Assembly: GCA_902529515.1 (NCBI GenBank)
Contig: CABZWX010000006.1
Span: forward strand, 1 to 64,000
Origin: an uncultured SAR116 cluster alpha proteobacterium
GTDB taxonomy: Bacteria > Pseudomonadota > Alphaproteobacteria > Puniceispirillales > Marisalimonadaceae
DNA: 64,000 bases
Direction: 5' to 3'
This document shows, piece after piece, positions 52,606-62,834 of this stretch (position 1 is the first letter of the stretch; each line of letters begins with the position of its first letter). The notes beneath the pieces are model-generated. The model did not search any database. It saw only the letters and a list, made by a program, of their open reading frames with translations, and was not told where the DNA came from. Made by a program: the position numbers and the translations under genes.

Positions 52606-55379
52606 TTAATTTTATTAAGCACTTTTGCACACCTATTGCAAATTTCAACATTATCTCTAACTTCTGGAACTACTTTCCAGCATCTCATACATTTTCCTCC
52701 TGATGCTAAATCTACTCTTACCTTAATTTTTGTTTCAGATAAATTTTTATTTAAATCCATTTGAACATCTGAACAAATAAAAATATCTGGCAGATTTACA
52801 TCTTTGAGCACATTATAAGAATCTTCATTTGCTTCTATTAAAACCTTAGCTTGAAGACTAGAACCTAACACTCCTTCTTTTCTCTTCTCTTCAATAGAAG
52901 ATGTAACTACTGATCTTAATTCTCTAATTTCAGACCATTTTTTACCAATTTGTGAGTTTTTCCATTCTTTTTTAGCTTGAAAATAAGTTTGCAAATGGAC
53001 TGAATTTTCTTGATCTCTATATCTACTTTGCCAAGCCTCTTCCGCAGTAAAGCAAATAATTGGAGCTAGCCATGTAGTTAACGATTGAAATAAAATATCC
53101 ATGACAGTTCTACAAGATTTTCTCTCAGCACTACTTGGATTTTCGCAGTATAAAGTATCTTTTCTTATATCAAAATAAAAAGCTGACAAATCAATAGTAC
53201 AAAAATTATGAATATCTAAGTAAATATCATGAAGGTTAAACTTTTCTGTGTTCTCTTGTATTTTTTCACTTATTTCAGAAACTCTATGTAGAACCCATTG
53301 TTCTAATTCAGGCATTTCAGTAAAATTTATTTTTTCATTTTCACTAAAGTCATTCAATGCACCTAGTAAATATCTAAGGGTATTTCTAAGTCTTCTGTAA
53401 TGATCAGAGTGTCTAATTAAAATTTCTTTTCCAATTCTAAGATCATCATAGTAATCAGAGCCTACCACCCATAAACGAAGAATATCAGCGCCAAACTCAT
53501 TTATTACTTTTTGGGGTGCAGTAATATTGCCAAGAGATTTTGACATCTTCCTACCTTGTTGATCTAAAACAAAACCATGAGTTAAAACTGCGTCATATGG
53601 AGCACGCCCCCTTGTGCCACAACTTTCTAGTAAAGAAGAGTGAAACCATCCCCTATGTTGATCTGTTCCTTCAAGATATAATGAAGCAGGCCAGAATAAA
53701 TCATCCCTCTCCTCTAGTACAAATGAATGAGTAGAGCCAGAGTCAAACCAAACATCTGCAATATCTGTTACCGCTTCATAATCGTCTGGATTATATTTTG
53801 AACCTAGAAAAAAGGAAGAAGGTTTTTCAAACCAAACATCTGCTCCCTCAGTTTTAAAAGCTTCAACTATTCTGTCTATTACTTCTTGATCTCTAAGTGG
53901 CTCTTGAGTTTTTTTATTTACAAAGATTGCAAGAGGCACGCCCCATGCCCTTTGGCGAGATATACACCAGTCAGGTCTATCTTCTATCATTTTAGTTAGG
54001 CGATTTTGACCCTGAGGAGGATAAAAAGTTGTTTGTGACAAGGCTTTTAGAGAAGTGTCTCTTAAGTTGTTAGTTGTCATCGAAATAAACCATTGAGGTG
54101 TTGTTCTAAAAACAAGAGGTGCTTTTGATCTCCAACTATGTGGATATGAGTGATTTAATTTTCCACGTCCTATCAAGGCATTATGTTCAGACATAATATC
54201 AGCAATAATTTCATTATCCTTTAAAACACGGAGTCCACCTAACAAAGGTAAATCGCTATTTAATATTCCATTATCTGAAACAGTTTCTGGTATTGGTAAA
54301 TTATTTTGTCTTCCAAGTTCAAAATCATCTGCACCATGACCCGGAGCAATATGAACGAAACCTGTTCCCTGATCAGTTGTTACAAAATCAGCTTCTAGAA
54401 GTAAAACCTCATGTTCATAACCATTATTGTTTAGTGGATGGGCTAAAACCGTTCCTGCAAAATCACTGCCCTTAAGGGTATTGGAAGAATTAAAACTTAA
54501 GACAGAAATGTCTTTAATTACATCTTCCACCAATTCCTTAGCTATAATAATTTTATCACCAATTTTTGCTAAAGAATTCTCACCTACATTGGTAACTTCT
54601 ATAAGTGAATAATCAATGTCCTTACCATATGCTACCGCTCTATTACCTGGCATTGTCCATGGTGTTGTTGTCCAAATTATTATTTCAAAATCGTTTATTA
54701 TATCCAATGATGTTTTAACAACTGGAAACCTTGCAAAAATAGTAGTACTTATGTGATCATGATATTCGATTTCAGCTTCTGCTAAAGCAGTTTTTTCAAC
54801 TGGAGACCACATTACAGGCTTAATTCCTCTGTAGAGGCTACCATTCATAAGAAATTTTCCTATTTCAGACATTATTATAGCCTCTGATTCATACTTCATA
54901 GTCGAATATGGATCTTCCCAATCACCATAAACACCTAATCTCTGAAATTCTTCTGATTGAACATCCATCCATTTTGCAGCAAAATCTCGACATTCTTTTC
55001 TAAATTCTACTATTGGAATATCGTCTTTATTTTTTTTCTTTTTTCTGTAATTTTCTTCTATTTTCCACTCAATCGGCAATCCATGACAATCCCATCCAGG
55101 AACATAATTTGCATTCTTACCAAGCATGGATTGAGACCTATTTATTACATCTTTAATTATTTTGTTTAAAGCGTGGCCTATGTGCAAATTTCCATTTGCA
55201 TATGGAGGTCCATCATGAAGTATAAAAGGCTCAGAATTTTTTCTTTGCTTTCTCAATTTTTTAAAGAGGTTAATTTCTTTCCATAATTTTAATATTTGTG
55301 GTTCTTTAGTTGGAAGACCAGCTCTCATTGAAAAATCAGTTTTGGGTAAATAAACGGTATCTTTGTAATCAGTCATCAA
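52602..55379 (-). CDS. ileS: Isoleucyl-tRNA synthetase
   Basis: LHDGPPYANGNLHIGHALNKIIKD, VPGWDCHGLPIEW, RKMSKSLGN, C-terminal zinc motif CMRCW...CNRCAKV. Confidence 0.98.
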   Translation of the reverse strand: MMTDYKDTVYLPKTDFSMRAGLPTKEPQILKLWKEINLFKKLRKQRKNSEPFILHDGPPYANGNLHIGHALNKIIKDVINRSQSMLGKNANYVPGWDCHGLPIEWKIEENYRKKKKNKDDIPIVEFRKECRDFAAKWMDVQSEEFQRLGVYGDWEDPYSTMKYESEAIIMSEIGKFLMNGSLYRGIKPVMWSPVEKTALAEAEIEYHDHISTTIFARFPVVKTSLDIINDFEIIIWTTTPWTMPGNRAVAYGKDIDYSLIEVTNVGENSLAKIGDKIIIAKELVEDVIKDISVLSFNSSNTLKGSDFAGTVLAHPLNNNGYEHEVLLLEADFVTTDQGTGFVHIAPGHGADDFELGRQNNLPIPETVSDNGILNSDLPLLGGLRVLKDNEIIADIMSEHNALIGRGKLNHSYPHSWRSKAPLVFRTTPQWFISMTTNNLRDTSLKALSQTTFYPPQGQNRLTKMIEDRPDWCISRQRAWGVPLAIFVNKKTQEPLRDQEVIDRIVEAFKTEGADVWFEKPSSFFLGSKYNPDDYEAVTDIADVWFDSGSTHSFVLEERDDLFWPASLYLEGTDQHRGWFHSSLLESCGTRGRAPYDAVLTHGFVLDQQGRKMSKSLGNITAPQKVINEFGADILRLWVVGSDYYDDLRIGKEILIRHSDHYRRLRNTLRYLLGALNDFSENEKINFTEMPELEQWVLHRVSEISEKIQENTEKFNLHDIYLDIHNFCTIDLSAFYFDIRKDTLYCENPSSAERKSCRTVMDILFQSLTTWLAPIICFTAEEAWQSRYRDQENSVHLQTYFQAKKEWKNSQIGKKWSEIRELRSVVTSSIEEKRKEGVLGSSLQAKVLIEANEDSYNVLKDVNLPDIFICSDVQMDLNKNLSETKIKVRVDLASGGKCMRCWKVVPEVRDNVEICNRCAKVLNKIK

Positions 55380-55419
55380 ATTGTCTCTATATAAATCAAA
55401 TTATTAATGTCTTATTTTG

Positions 55420-56400
55420 TTATTTATGAAATTCAAATGCTCTTTTAGTATCGATCTTGATTTGTTTTTGCAGTTCTGACAAAGAATTGAATTTTTTTTC
55501 AGGTCTTAAAAATTCAATAAGTTCAACATTTATTCTTTTTCCATACAAATTTGTCTCAGCATTGTTTTTAAAATCAATTATATGAGTTTCTAAATTTATA
55601 GAATCTCCAGAAACAGTAGGTCTTGTACCTATATTTGATATAGATGGCAACCAAACATGTGATATTTCAGTGTTTTTACTACTAATTATTCTTAATCTGG
55701 AAATATAAACTCCTAATGGCGGTTTTAAAAAGTTCTTCAAACTTAGATTTGCAGTTGGAAAACCCATCTCTCTTCCCTGTTGTTTTCCTTTTTCTACATT
55801 GCCAGTTATAGACCAATTTCTACCAAGCAGATCATTAGCTAGTTTTAATTGTCCATTCTGAATCAATTTTCGTATTTTTTGGGAACTGATTATTTCATAT
55901 TTTTTCTCAGTTAAAGAAGAGAATTGTTTTAAATCTATCGAAACAAGTTGCAATCCTAATGTGTTAGCAAAGCTCCTTGTGTTTTCGATACTTCCTTCTC
56001 TATTTTTCCCAAATTTAAAATTTGAACCTGCAAACATTTTAATAATATTGAAATTCTGTTTTAGAATTTGTGATAGAAATTGCTCAGCATTACAGTTTTT
56101 TAACTGTTCATTAAATTCAATGATTATTAGAAATTCAACACCAATTTTACTTAATAATATTTCCTTTTCTTCAGAATCTACTAATTTAAAAGAAGGACTC
56201 TTAGGGTTAAAAAAATCTCTTGGATGGGGATCAAATGTTACAACACCAAAAGCTAGATTGCTTTCTTTTGCTTGCAATTTACATTCATTTAAAAGTTTGA
56301 CATGTCCTTGATGAATACCATCAAAATTTCCAATAGCAACAGCTAATTGCCCTTCAATAGGAGGTGGGATGTCACCAATTTTCCATTTAATAATATTCAT
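55420..56400 (-). CDS. ribF: Bifunctional riboflavin kinase/FAD synthetase
   Basis: VAIGNFDGIHQGHVKLL, GREMGFPTANLSL, GVYISR, NIGTRPTVSGDSINLETHI. Confidence 0.96.
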   Translation of the reverse strand: MNIIKWKIGDIPPPIEGQLAVAIGNFDGIHQGHVKLLNECKLQAKESNLAFGVVTFDPHPRDFFNPKSPSFKLVDSEEKEILLSKIGVEFLIIIEFNEQLKNCNAEQFLSQILKQNFNIIKMFAGSNFKFGKNREGSIENTRSFANTLGLQLVSIDLKQFSSLTEKKYEIISSQKIRKLIQNGQLKLANDLLGRNWSITGNVEKGKQQGREMGFPTANLSLKNFLKPPLGVYISRLRIISSKNTEISHVWLPSISNIGTRPTVSGDSINLETHIIDFKNNAETNLYGKRINVELIEFLRPEKKFNSLSELQKQIKIDTKRAFEFHK

Positions 56401-56555
56401 AGAAATGTTATAACCATATTAAGTTTTTAAACTCAAGCTGATATATAAACAATTTCATACTCTTTGTAATTATTTTTGTTATTCAAAATTTTATTATATG
56501 AATTAGTATCAGATAGGACATAGCTTTTAAGTAAATTTTATAAGGGTAAATTTAG

Positions 56556-57398
56556 ATGGACAAAATGAACATGAATTTTGAAATTATTTCTAACCTTATA
56601 AATAGCTCGATACAAATTTTTGTTTCCTACGCTGGCCAAGTCTTAGGCGCTACATTAATACTTATAATAGGTTTCTATTTTGCAGGCAAATTAAGTAAAA
56701 TTGCACGAAAAAATTTAAGTCGTATTAAAAAAATTGATCCCCTTATAGTCCCAATAATTGGCAACATAATTAGATACGGAATAATTATTATTACAATTAT
56801 AGCTGTTTTAGGACAATTCGGTGTACAAACAACTTCAATTATTGCTGTCTTAGGTGCTGCAGGTTTAGCAATTGGGTTGGCTCTTCAAGGAACGCTGTCA
56901 AATGTAGCTTCAGGAGTAATGTTATTATTATTAAGGCCTTTTAACACAGGCGATTGGGTAGAAACAGGTAATGTTTCTGGGACAATAAAAGAGGTTGGTC
57001 TTTTTACTACAATAATTGACACTTTTGACAATGTGTATGTATCGATACCTAATTCTAGTATTTGGAATAGTACTATTATTAATCATTCACACTATGAAAC
57101 AAGAAGAATTGATGTAGATATTGGAATACATTATGACACAGATCTAGATTTAGCGTCCAAGACCTTACTAAAATTGGCAGAAGATGAAAGAGTATTAAAT
57201 AAACCAAAAGAGCCACAATTTTTAGTTATGAAATACGACGATAGTGCTATTGTTGTGAGATTAAGATTGTATTCACATACAAAAGATTGGTATGCTCTTT
57301 ATACAGATTTAATGCGCAAACTAAAACCAGCACTAGACGAAGCCGATATAGAAATACCGTACCCACATAGGGTAATTAACTCAAAAAATTTAGTGTAA
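56556..57398 (+). CDS. mscS: Small-conductance mechanosensitive channel MscS family
   Basis: IIAVLGAAGLAIGLALQGTLSNVASGVMLLLLRPFNTGDWVE, YVSIPNSSIWNSTIINHS, IEIPYPHRV. Confidence 0.95.
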   Translation: MDKMNMNFEIISNLINSSIQIFVSYAGQVLGATLILIIGFYFAGKLSKIARKNLSRIKKIDPLIVPIIGNIIRYGIIIITIIAVLGQFGVQTTSIIAVLGAAGLAIGLALQGTLSNVASGVMLLLLRPFNTGDWVETGNVSGTIKEVGLFTTIIDTFDNVYVSIPNSSIWNSTIINHSHYETRRIDVDIGIHYDTDLDLASKTLLKLAEDERVLNKPKEPQFLVMKYDDSAIVVRLRLYSHTKDWYALYTDLMRKLKPALDEADIEIPYPHRVINSKNLV

Positions 57399-58087
57399 TG
57401 CCTACTTCAAAAAAAATAAATCAAGGATTAGTAAAACTTACAAAGAAAAATATTAGTGACGGTCGGTTAGGTGAAAAAATTAAGAGCATAAGCGGAAGTG
57501 ATAAAGTTCTTACCAAAAAAGAGTTAATAGAGGAAAGAAGAAAAATAATACCCGATGATGGTATTGGTGAAGATATTTATATTTTTGGTTATGGTTCCCT
57601 TTTGTGGAACCCTACAATAAATTATGAAGCTCAACATTTGGCAAAAATCTATGGTTTTCATAGAAGTTTCTGCATGAAAACTCATTTAGGCAGGGGATCA
57701 TTTAAATATCCTGGTCTCATGCTTGGGCTTGATAAAGGAGGATCCTGTAGAGGATCCGCATATAAACTCAATAGAAATGATGCAATTAAAAACATAGATA
57801 TATTATTTAAAAGAGAAATGGTAACAGGTGCTTATAAACCTAAATTACTTAAAACAAAGTTAGACAACGATCAAATAGTTTCTTCATTAGCCTTCACAGT
57901 AGATAAGAAACATAAAAATTATTTTAATGAAAAAAATACCTCAATTAAAGCTAGTATGATTTCTAAAGCAAATGGATTTTTAGGAACTTGTAAAGAGTAC
58001 TTTGAATATACTTTAGAGAGTCTTGAAGAATTAGATATAATTGACAAAGAAATGAGAGCAATCTCTTTGTACTTAAAAAATAATTAA
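57398..58087 (+). CDS. chaC: ChaC-family gamma-glutamylcyclotransferase
   Basis: IYIFGYGSLLWNPTINYEAQHLAKIYGFHRSFCMKTHLGRGSFKYPGLMLGLDKGGSCRGSAYKL, FKREMVTGAYKPK. Confidence 0.94.
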   Translation: MPTSKKINQGLVKLTKKNISDGRLGEKIKSISGSDKVLTKKELIEERRKIIPDDGIGEDIYIFGYGSLLWNPTINYEAQHLAKIYGFHRSFCMKTHLGRGSFKYPGLMLGLDKGGSCRGSAYKLNRNDAIKNIDILFKREMVTGAYKPKLLKTKLDNDQIVSSLAFTVDKKHKNYFNEKNTSIKASMISKANGFLGTCKEYFEYTLESLEELDIIDKEMRAISLYLKNN

Positions 58088-58090
58088 TAC

Positions 58091-59683
58091 TTATAAATCT
58101 TGTTTAATAAGATCTGATGCTTTTTCTGCTATCATCAACGTTGCAGCATTTGTGTTTCCTGATGGCATGGTTGGCATTATTGAAGCATCTGCAATTCTAA
58201 TATTACTTATACCATTAATTTTAAGAGATGGAGAAACAACTGCTTTATTATCAATACCCATTCTACAACTACCTATTGCATGATAAACAGTCGCACCTTT
58301 ATTCCTAATAAAATTTAGAATTTCTTCGTCAGATTTTATATTGTCTCCAGGCAGAGTCTCACAAACTGAAATTTTTTTCATTGTAGAAGTTCTTAAAAGT
58401 GACCTACAAATTTTTACACCTTCAACTAAAGCATCTTGGTCTATTTTTTCTTTCAAATAATTTGGCTGAATTATTGGTGGGTCTGTTATCTTATTTGTGG
58501 AGGCTCTTACATAGCCTCTACTTTGAGGTCTTGATTGCCACACGCCACATGTAATTCCAGGAAAATTTTGAAGCTTACCTATCATTCCCTCGGTATAAGA
58601 GGCTGGAGTGAAAACAAATTGTAAATCAGGAAAGTCTATTTTGGGAGAAGATTTTAAAAATGCTCCAACATGTGCTGGACTATATGAAATTAAACCTTTT
58701 TTGGAGGTAAACCATTTTATTATTTCCAATACTAAATTGAATCCACGAGCTTTCTCGTTTAATGAAATAGGCTCAGTTATTCTATTGGCAATCCTAACAG
58801 CATAATGATCTTGCAATCCTTCGCCAACATTTTTAATTTCAAATAATGGTTCAATGCCTATAGATTTTAAATATTTAGCATCGCCTATACCTGAAACTTG
58901 TAGCAAATGTGGAGTACCAATTGCGCCAGCACACAAAATAATTTCTTTATTTGCAAAAATTTCAAATGTTTTATTATTTTTCTTGCACAATAATCCAACT
59001 GCTTTTTTATTTTTTAATATAATTTTTAAAACTGTTGTATTCTTTTTAATATTTACATATTCTCTTCTTAGAGCTGGTTTTAAAAAAGCATCATAAGCAC
59101 TAAATCTAATGCCATTTTTAATGGTACGTTGATAGTAAAAAATACCCTCTTGTTGACCTGAATTATAATCGTTTTGGACTTGTATACCTAATTCGTTGGA
59201 ACCTCTAATAAATTCTTCACATAGAGGATGTTTTTCAACAATATCAGATACATACAAAGGACCTTGTTTTCCTCGAGTAGTTTCATCTCCATTTTCTTTG
59301 TATTCTGATTTTTTAAAATATGGAAGCACATCGTCATAAGACCAACCCAAATTACCTTGTTGTGCCCATTGATTATAGTCATCTGGTTGCCCTCTCACAT
59401 ATAGATGACCATTAATGGAGCTTGAACCTCCATAGCCTTTTCCTCTTGGAAATAATATTTCTCGATTATTTACATAATCACTTCCTTCGGTTTTAAAACA
59501 CCAATTGAACCTTTTATCATTAATTGTTTTAATAAAACCTGCTGGCATCTTTACATATGGATGCTGATTACTTCCTCCTGCTTCAATAACACAAATTTTT
59601 ATTTTGTTATTTTCTGATAACCTATTAGCTATGACCGAACCAGACGACCCAGCCCCAACTACTATATAATCAAAGTTTTCCAT
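58091..59683 (-). CDS. GMC-family oxidoreductase (choline dehydrogenase-like)
   Basis: YIVVGAGSSGSVIANRLSE, FPRGKGYGGSSSINGHLYVRG, ILCAGAIGTPHLLQVSGIGD, GNTNAATLMIAEKASDLI. Confidence 0.94.
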   Translation of the reverse strand: MENFDYIVVGAGSSGSVIANRLSENNKIKICVIEAGGSNQHPYVKMPAGFIKTINDKRFNWCFKTEGSDYVNNREILFPRGKGYGGSSSINGHLYVRGQPDDYNQWAQQGNLGWSYDDVLPYFKKSEYKENGDETTRGKQGPLYVSDIVEKHPLCEEFIRGSNELGIQVQNDYNSGQQEGIFYYQRTIKNGIRFSAYDAFLKPALRREYVNIKKNTTVLKIILKNKKAVGLLCKKNNKTFEIFANKEIILCAGAIGTPHLLQVSGIGDAKYLKSIGIEPLFEIKNVGEGLQDHYAVRIANRITEPISLNEKARGFNLVLEIIKWFTSKKGLISYSPAHVGAFLKSSPKIDFPDLQFVFTPASYTEGMIGKLQNFPGITCGVWQSRPQSRGYVRASTNKITDPPIIQPNYLKEKIDQDALVEGVKICRSLLRTSTMKKISVCETLPGDNIKSDEEILNFIRNKGATVYHAIGSCRMGIDNKAVVSPSLKINGISNIRIADASIMPTMPSGNTNAATLMIAEKASDLIKQDL

Positions 59684-59693
59684 AATATTTTAT

Positions 59694-60548
59694 TTAATAA
59701 TCATTTATAGTTGATGTTTGGCCAGCTACAGTTGTTCTAACCATTAACCTTTTTTCTATTTTGCCTTTTATTGGGGTAGCTCTATGTAATACAGCTCTAT
59801 TATCCCACATAATTAAATCAAATGGTTCCCAAACATGAGAATAAATAAATTTTTCTGTGTCAATGTAAGAGTAAATTTCAGCCAAGAGAGCATTACTATC
59901 ATTTTCTGACATCCCTTCAACATTTCTACAATGCGCACCTAAATAAAGAGATTTTCCATGCTTATTATCACTTAAAACTAATTTTTGTTTAACTGGAGGA
60001 AGAGCTTGTTTTTCTTCAGGAGTAACTAGGTTTGGATCAATTTTTGATCTTCCATGAGAATAATCATGCCAACAAATTTTATTATCAATCTTTAATTTTA
60101 ATTCCTGAGGTAAAGCATTGTAACTAGCTCTCATTGACAAAAACTCTGTATTTCCTCCAAGTGACGGGATCATTTTAGCTGATAAAATTGACATTTTAGA
60201 TGGAATTTTTTTAAATGAACTATCACTATGCCATTCTTGGTTGGCTAAATTATTTAATCTTTGTCTATCTGTGGGTGAAACAATGTTTCCATTTTCATCA
60301 AAGTTACGAAGAATAATAAGTTTTGAACCAGATCCATCTGTCCCAACTTTTGTCAGTTCAAGGGTGCCAAAATTTTCACTAAATTTTATGTGCTCATCAT
60401 CTGTGATATTTTGATTTCTAATAACAACTATAGAAAATTCTGATAAGAGATCTGATATTTTATTAATAGTTTCTTTATCTGAAATCTTTGTAACATCTAG
60501 ATCATTAATTTCTAAGCCAATAGCATCACCAAGTTTGGATGTAATCAC
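59694..60548 (-). CDS. TauD/TfdA-family 2-oxoglutarate-dependent dioxygenase
   Basis: QEWHSDSSFKKIPSKMSILSAKMIPSLGGNTEFLSMRASY, MWDNRAVLHRATPIKGKIEKRLMVRTTVAG. Confidence 0.93.
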   Translation of the reverse strand: MITSKLGDAIGLEINDLDVTKISDKETINKISDLLSEFSIVVIRNQNITDDEHIKFSENFGTLELTKVGTDGSGSKLIILRNFDENGNIVSPTDRQRLNNLANQEWHSDSSFKKIPSKMSILSAKMIPSLGGNTEFLSMRASYNALPQELKLKIDNKICWHDYSHGRSKIDPNLVTPEEKQALPPVKQKLVLSDNKHGKSLYLGAHCRNVEGMSENDSNALLAEIYSYIDTEKFIYSHVWEPFDLIMWDNRAVLHRATPIKGKIEKRLMVRTTVAGQTSTINDY

Positions 60549-60628
60549 TTTCAGACCTCCCTAAAATTTATAAATATAATTTTATTTTAAACATCTAAAT
60601 CAAATGATCAATACAAAGTAACTTTACA

Positions 60629-60706
60629 CTATTTATAATATTTTTCGTTTAGATTTTTATACAAAGTCAGCATGCTAATCCAATCATTACGTTCATCACT
60701 AGTCAT
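60629..60706 (-). other. 25-aa micro-ORF, or detached C-terminal tail of the HTH protein
   Basis: MTSDERNDWISMLTLYKNLNEKYYK*; its ATG overlaps the HTH gene stop (TAATG). Confidence 0.35.
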
Positions 60707-61038
60707 TATATTAGTCTTGCATAAACATAATCTCTCCATGATTCAAAAAGCTCTTCGGAGACTTGGAACTCAACTTTATTTGCTCTTCTATGAATACTTA
60801 ACCATCCTTCCTTTTCACATTCATCCACAATTAAGGATATCGCCTGTCTAGTACTTCCAAGCTCTTTGGTAACATATGAAATCGAATAAAATTGGTTTAC
60901 GGTATACGCATAGTTACAAATTCTAGCAAAAACGTTTCTTAGAGGTGTTGAATTAAAATATCTCTGCATTCTTGTATTCGTTCTATCAACTCTAGCTTGA
61001 TAGATTTTTATTTCGTGTAAGGATATTGTTTTTACCAT
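60706..61038 (-). CDS. Small HTH (MarR/winged-helix-like) DNA-binding protein
   Basis: SISYVTKELGSTRQAISLIVDECEKEGWLSIHRRANKVEFQVSEELFESW winged-helix-like pattern. Confidence 0.7.
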   Translation of the reverse strand: MVKTISLHEIKIYQARVDRTNTRMQRYFNSTPLRNVFARICNYAYTVNQFYSISYVTKELGSTRQAISLIVDECEKEGWLSIHRRANKVEFQVSEELFESWRDYVYARLI

Positions 61039-61176
61039 TTCTTTATAAATTAGATTTTGATTAAATGATTTAAAATTTTTTTCTTTGTATTTTTCATATT
61101 TATTTTCAACATTAGTTTTAATTTTATTAGAAAGGTTATTATAATAAATAAATAATCATTAAATAAATAAAAAAAA

Positions 61177-61998
61177 ATGGCAGAACAACAAAATATAAAT
61201 GATGATGTAAAAATATTAAAATTAGAAATTTTAAGTAAAAATCTTAAACAAAACTGGAACCTCGATAATGATTTATGGAATGAAGAATTTCCACATGATT
61301 ATAGGTTTGAAGATACATATTTACAGTTAAGTTTTGTTTTAAGAGATTTTAATATGAACGAATTAAAACATTTAATTACCATTACAAATTTGTTTGATAT
61401 TAAAAATTACAGTCATGAAATTGCTACTTTAATTAACAATTATATCAAAAGCTGTGCAGATTACATTAATCATGAATTAGATGGAAACACAGAAGAATAT
61501 TTTAAGAAATTTAATAAAAATAATAATTGTTTTTCTTATGAAAAAAAAATTAAAGATGAACTTAAAAAATACAATATTCAATATGCAGTATTTTTTTATG
61601 GCACATTAAGATCATCAGAAGTAAGAACAGCAGTCCTTGGAAAAGATATAAGGGAAAATATGATGAATACTGCTACTTTACAAAAATATAAAGTATTTAA
61701 AGTTAAAGACACTCATTATCCTTTGATAAAATATACTAACAGCGAAAAAGACATCGTTGAAGGAATAATAGCAAAAAATTTAACTTACGATGAGTTAATG
61801 AAATTAGATAGATTTGAAGGTAAAAATTATTTTAGACAATTTATTAAAGTTGATATAAAGAATTATATTTTAGATGCTCAAATCTATTTACCTAAAGCCA
61901 ATCTTATTTCGTCAGAGCCATGGAATTACGATGATTGGTATAAAAATGACATGAAAAAATTTTTTGAAAATGAATTTGATTTAAATGGTGTTAAATGA
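61177..61998 (+). CDS. Uncharacterised N-terminal region fused to a gamma-glutamylcyclotransferase/AIG2-like domain
   Basis: C-terminal YAVFFYGTLRSSEVRTAVLG and LMKLDRFEGKNYFRQFI (YGTL loop and acidic residue); N-terminal ~130 aa unrecognised. Confidence 0.7.
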   Translation: MAEQQNINDDVKILKLEILSKNLKQNWNLDNDLWNEEFPHDYRFEDTYLQLSFVLRDFNMNELKHLITITNLFDIKNYSHEIATLINNYIKSCADYINHELDGNTEEYFKKFNKNNNCFSYEKKIKDELKKYNIQYAVFFYGTLRSSEVRTAVLGKDIRENMMNTATLQKYKVFKVKDTHYPLIKYTNSEKDIVEGIIAKNLTYDELMKLDRFEGKNYFRQFIKVDIKNYILDAQIYLPKANLISSEPWNYDDWYKNDMKKFFENEFDLNGVK

Positions 61999-62011
61999 GT
62001 TAATTTGAAAT

Positions 62012-62737
62012 TTAGTTACTTTTCAATTTTTGTATTTGATCCCAAGCAGCATTTATTGCTCTCATTTTATTTTTACTTTCATTTATGACTTCAATTGGTA
62101 CACCTTTGCTAATCAAAAGATCTGGATGATGATCTTTAGAAAGCTTTATATATTTTTTTCTAATTGATTTTAAATCATCAGTTGGTTGACTTTCTAAAAC
62201 TATATAAGGATTTAGTTTGTCTGACGATTTTCTAGATTCTTTTATACTTTCGTATTGATTTTGACTAAGGCCAAAAATAAAAGCAATGTTAGCTATCATA
62301 GATTCTTCTTCATTACTTACATGTCCATCAGCCTCTGCAATGTAAAAAAGAATATTTATGACTTCTTCTAAAACATTCTGATTACCCTTAAAAATTTCAG
62401 AAATTTGTTTTGCATAAGGTTCATACCCAGTGCTTTCATCTTTAGCCTTGTTAAAAATCTTGGCTACCTGATCAATTTCACTATCTGGTATTTGAAGTTT
62501 CTCTTTTACTGCAATTAATTCTTCTTTACTAACTCTTCCATCAGCTTTACTTAGTTTTGCAGAGAGAATTATTAACGATAAAGCAAAAATTTGTTGTGCA
62601 TTTTTTTGGCTTCCAAAAGTATTTGATGAGCTAATATTTGAAATTTTTCCTCCTAAAAATGATCCAAGTAAAGCTCCAAAGGGACCACCTAAAGAAAAAC
62701 CTATAACACCACCTAATAAACTTCCCCAAATTGACAT
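62012..62737 (-). CDS. TerB + DnaJ domain protein (DjlA-like)
   Basis: Gly-rich membrane-like N-terminus LLGGVIGFSLGGPFGALLGSFLGG, TerB-like middle, C-terminal IRKKYIKLSKDHHPDLL (HPD motif). Confidence 0.85.
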   Translation of the reverse strand: MSIWGSLLGGVIGFSLGGPFGALLGSFLGGKISNISSSNTFGSQKNAQQIFALSLIILSAKLSKADGRVSKEELIAVKEKLQIPDSEIDQVAKIFNKAKDESTGYEPYAKQISEIFKGNQNVLEEVINILFYIAEADGHVSNEEESMIANIAFIFGLSQNQYESIKESRKSSDKLNPYIVLESQPTDDLKSIRKKYIKLSKDHHPDLLISKGVPIEVINESKNKMRAINAAWDQIQKLKSN

Positions 62738-62834
62738 GATTTAATTCTCAAATTTTTAACGGATTTATATTTTACATATAATTACTAAAAATAAATAATA
62801 AAGCATTTAACCTATTATTTAAATTGGAATAGTT

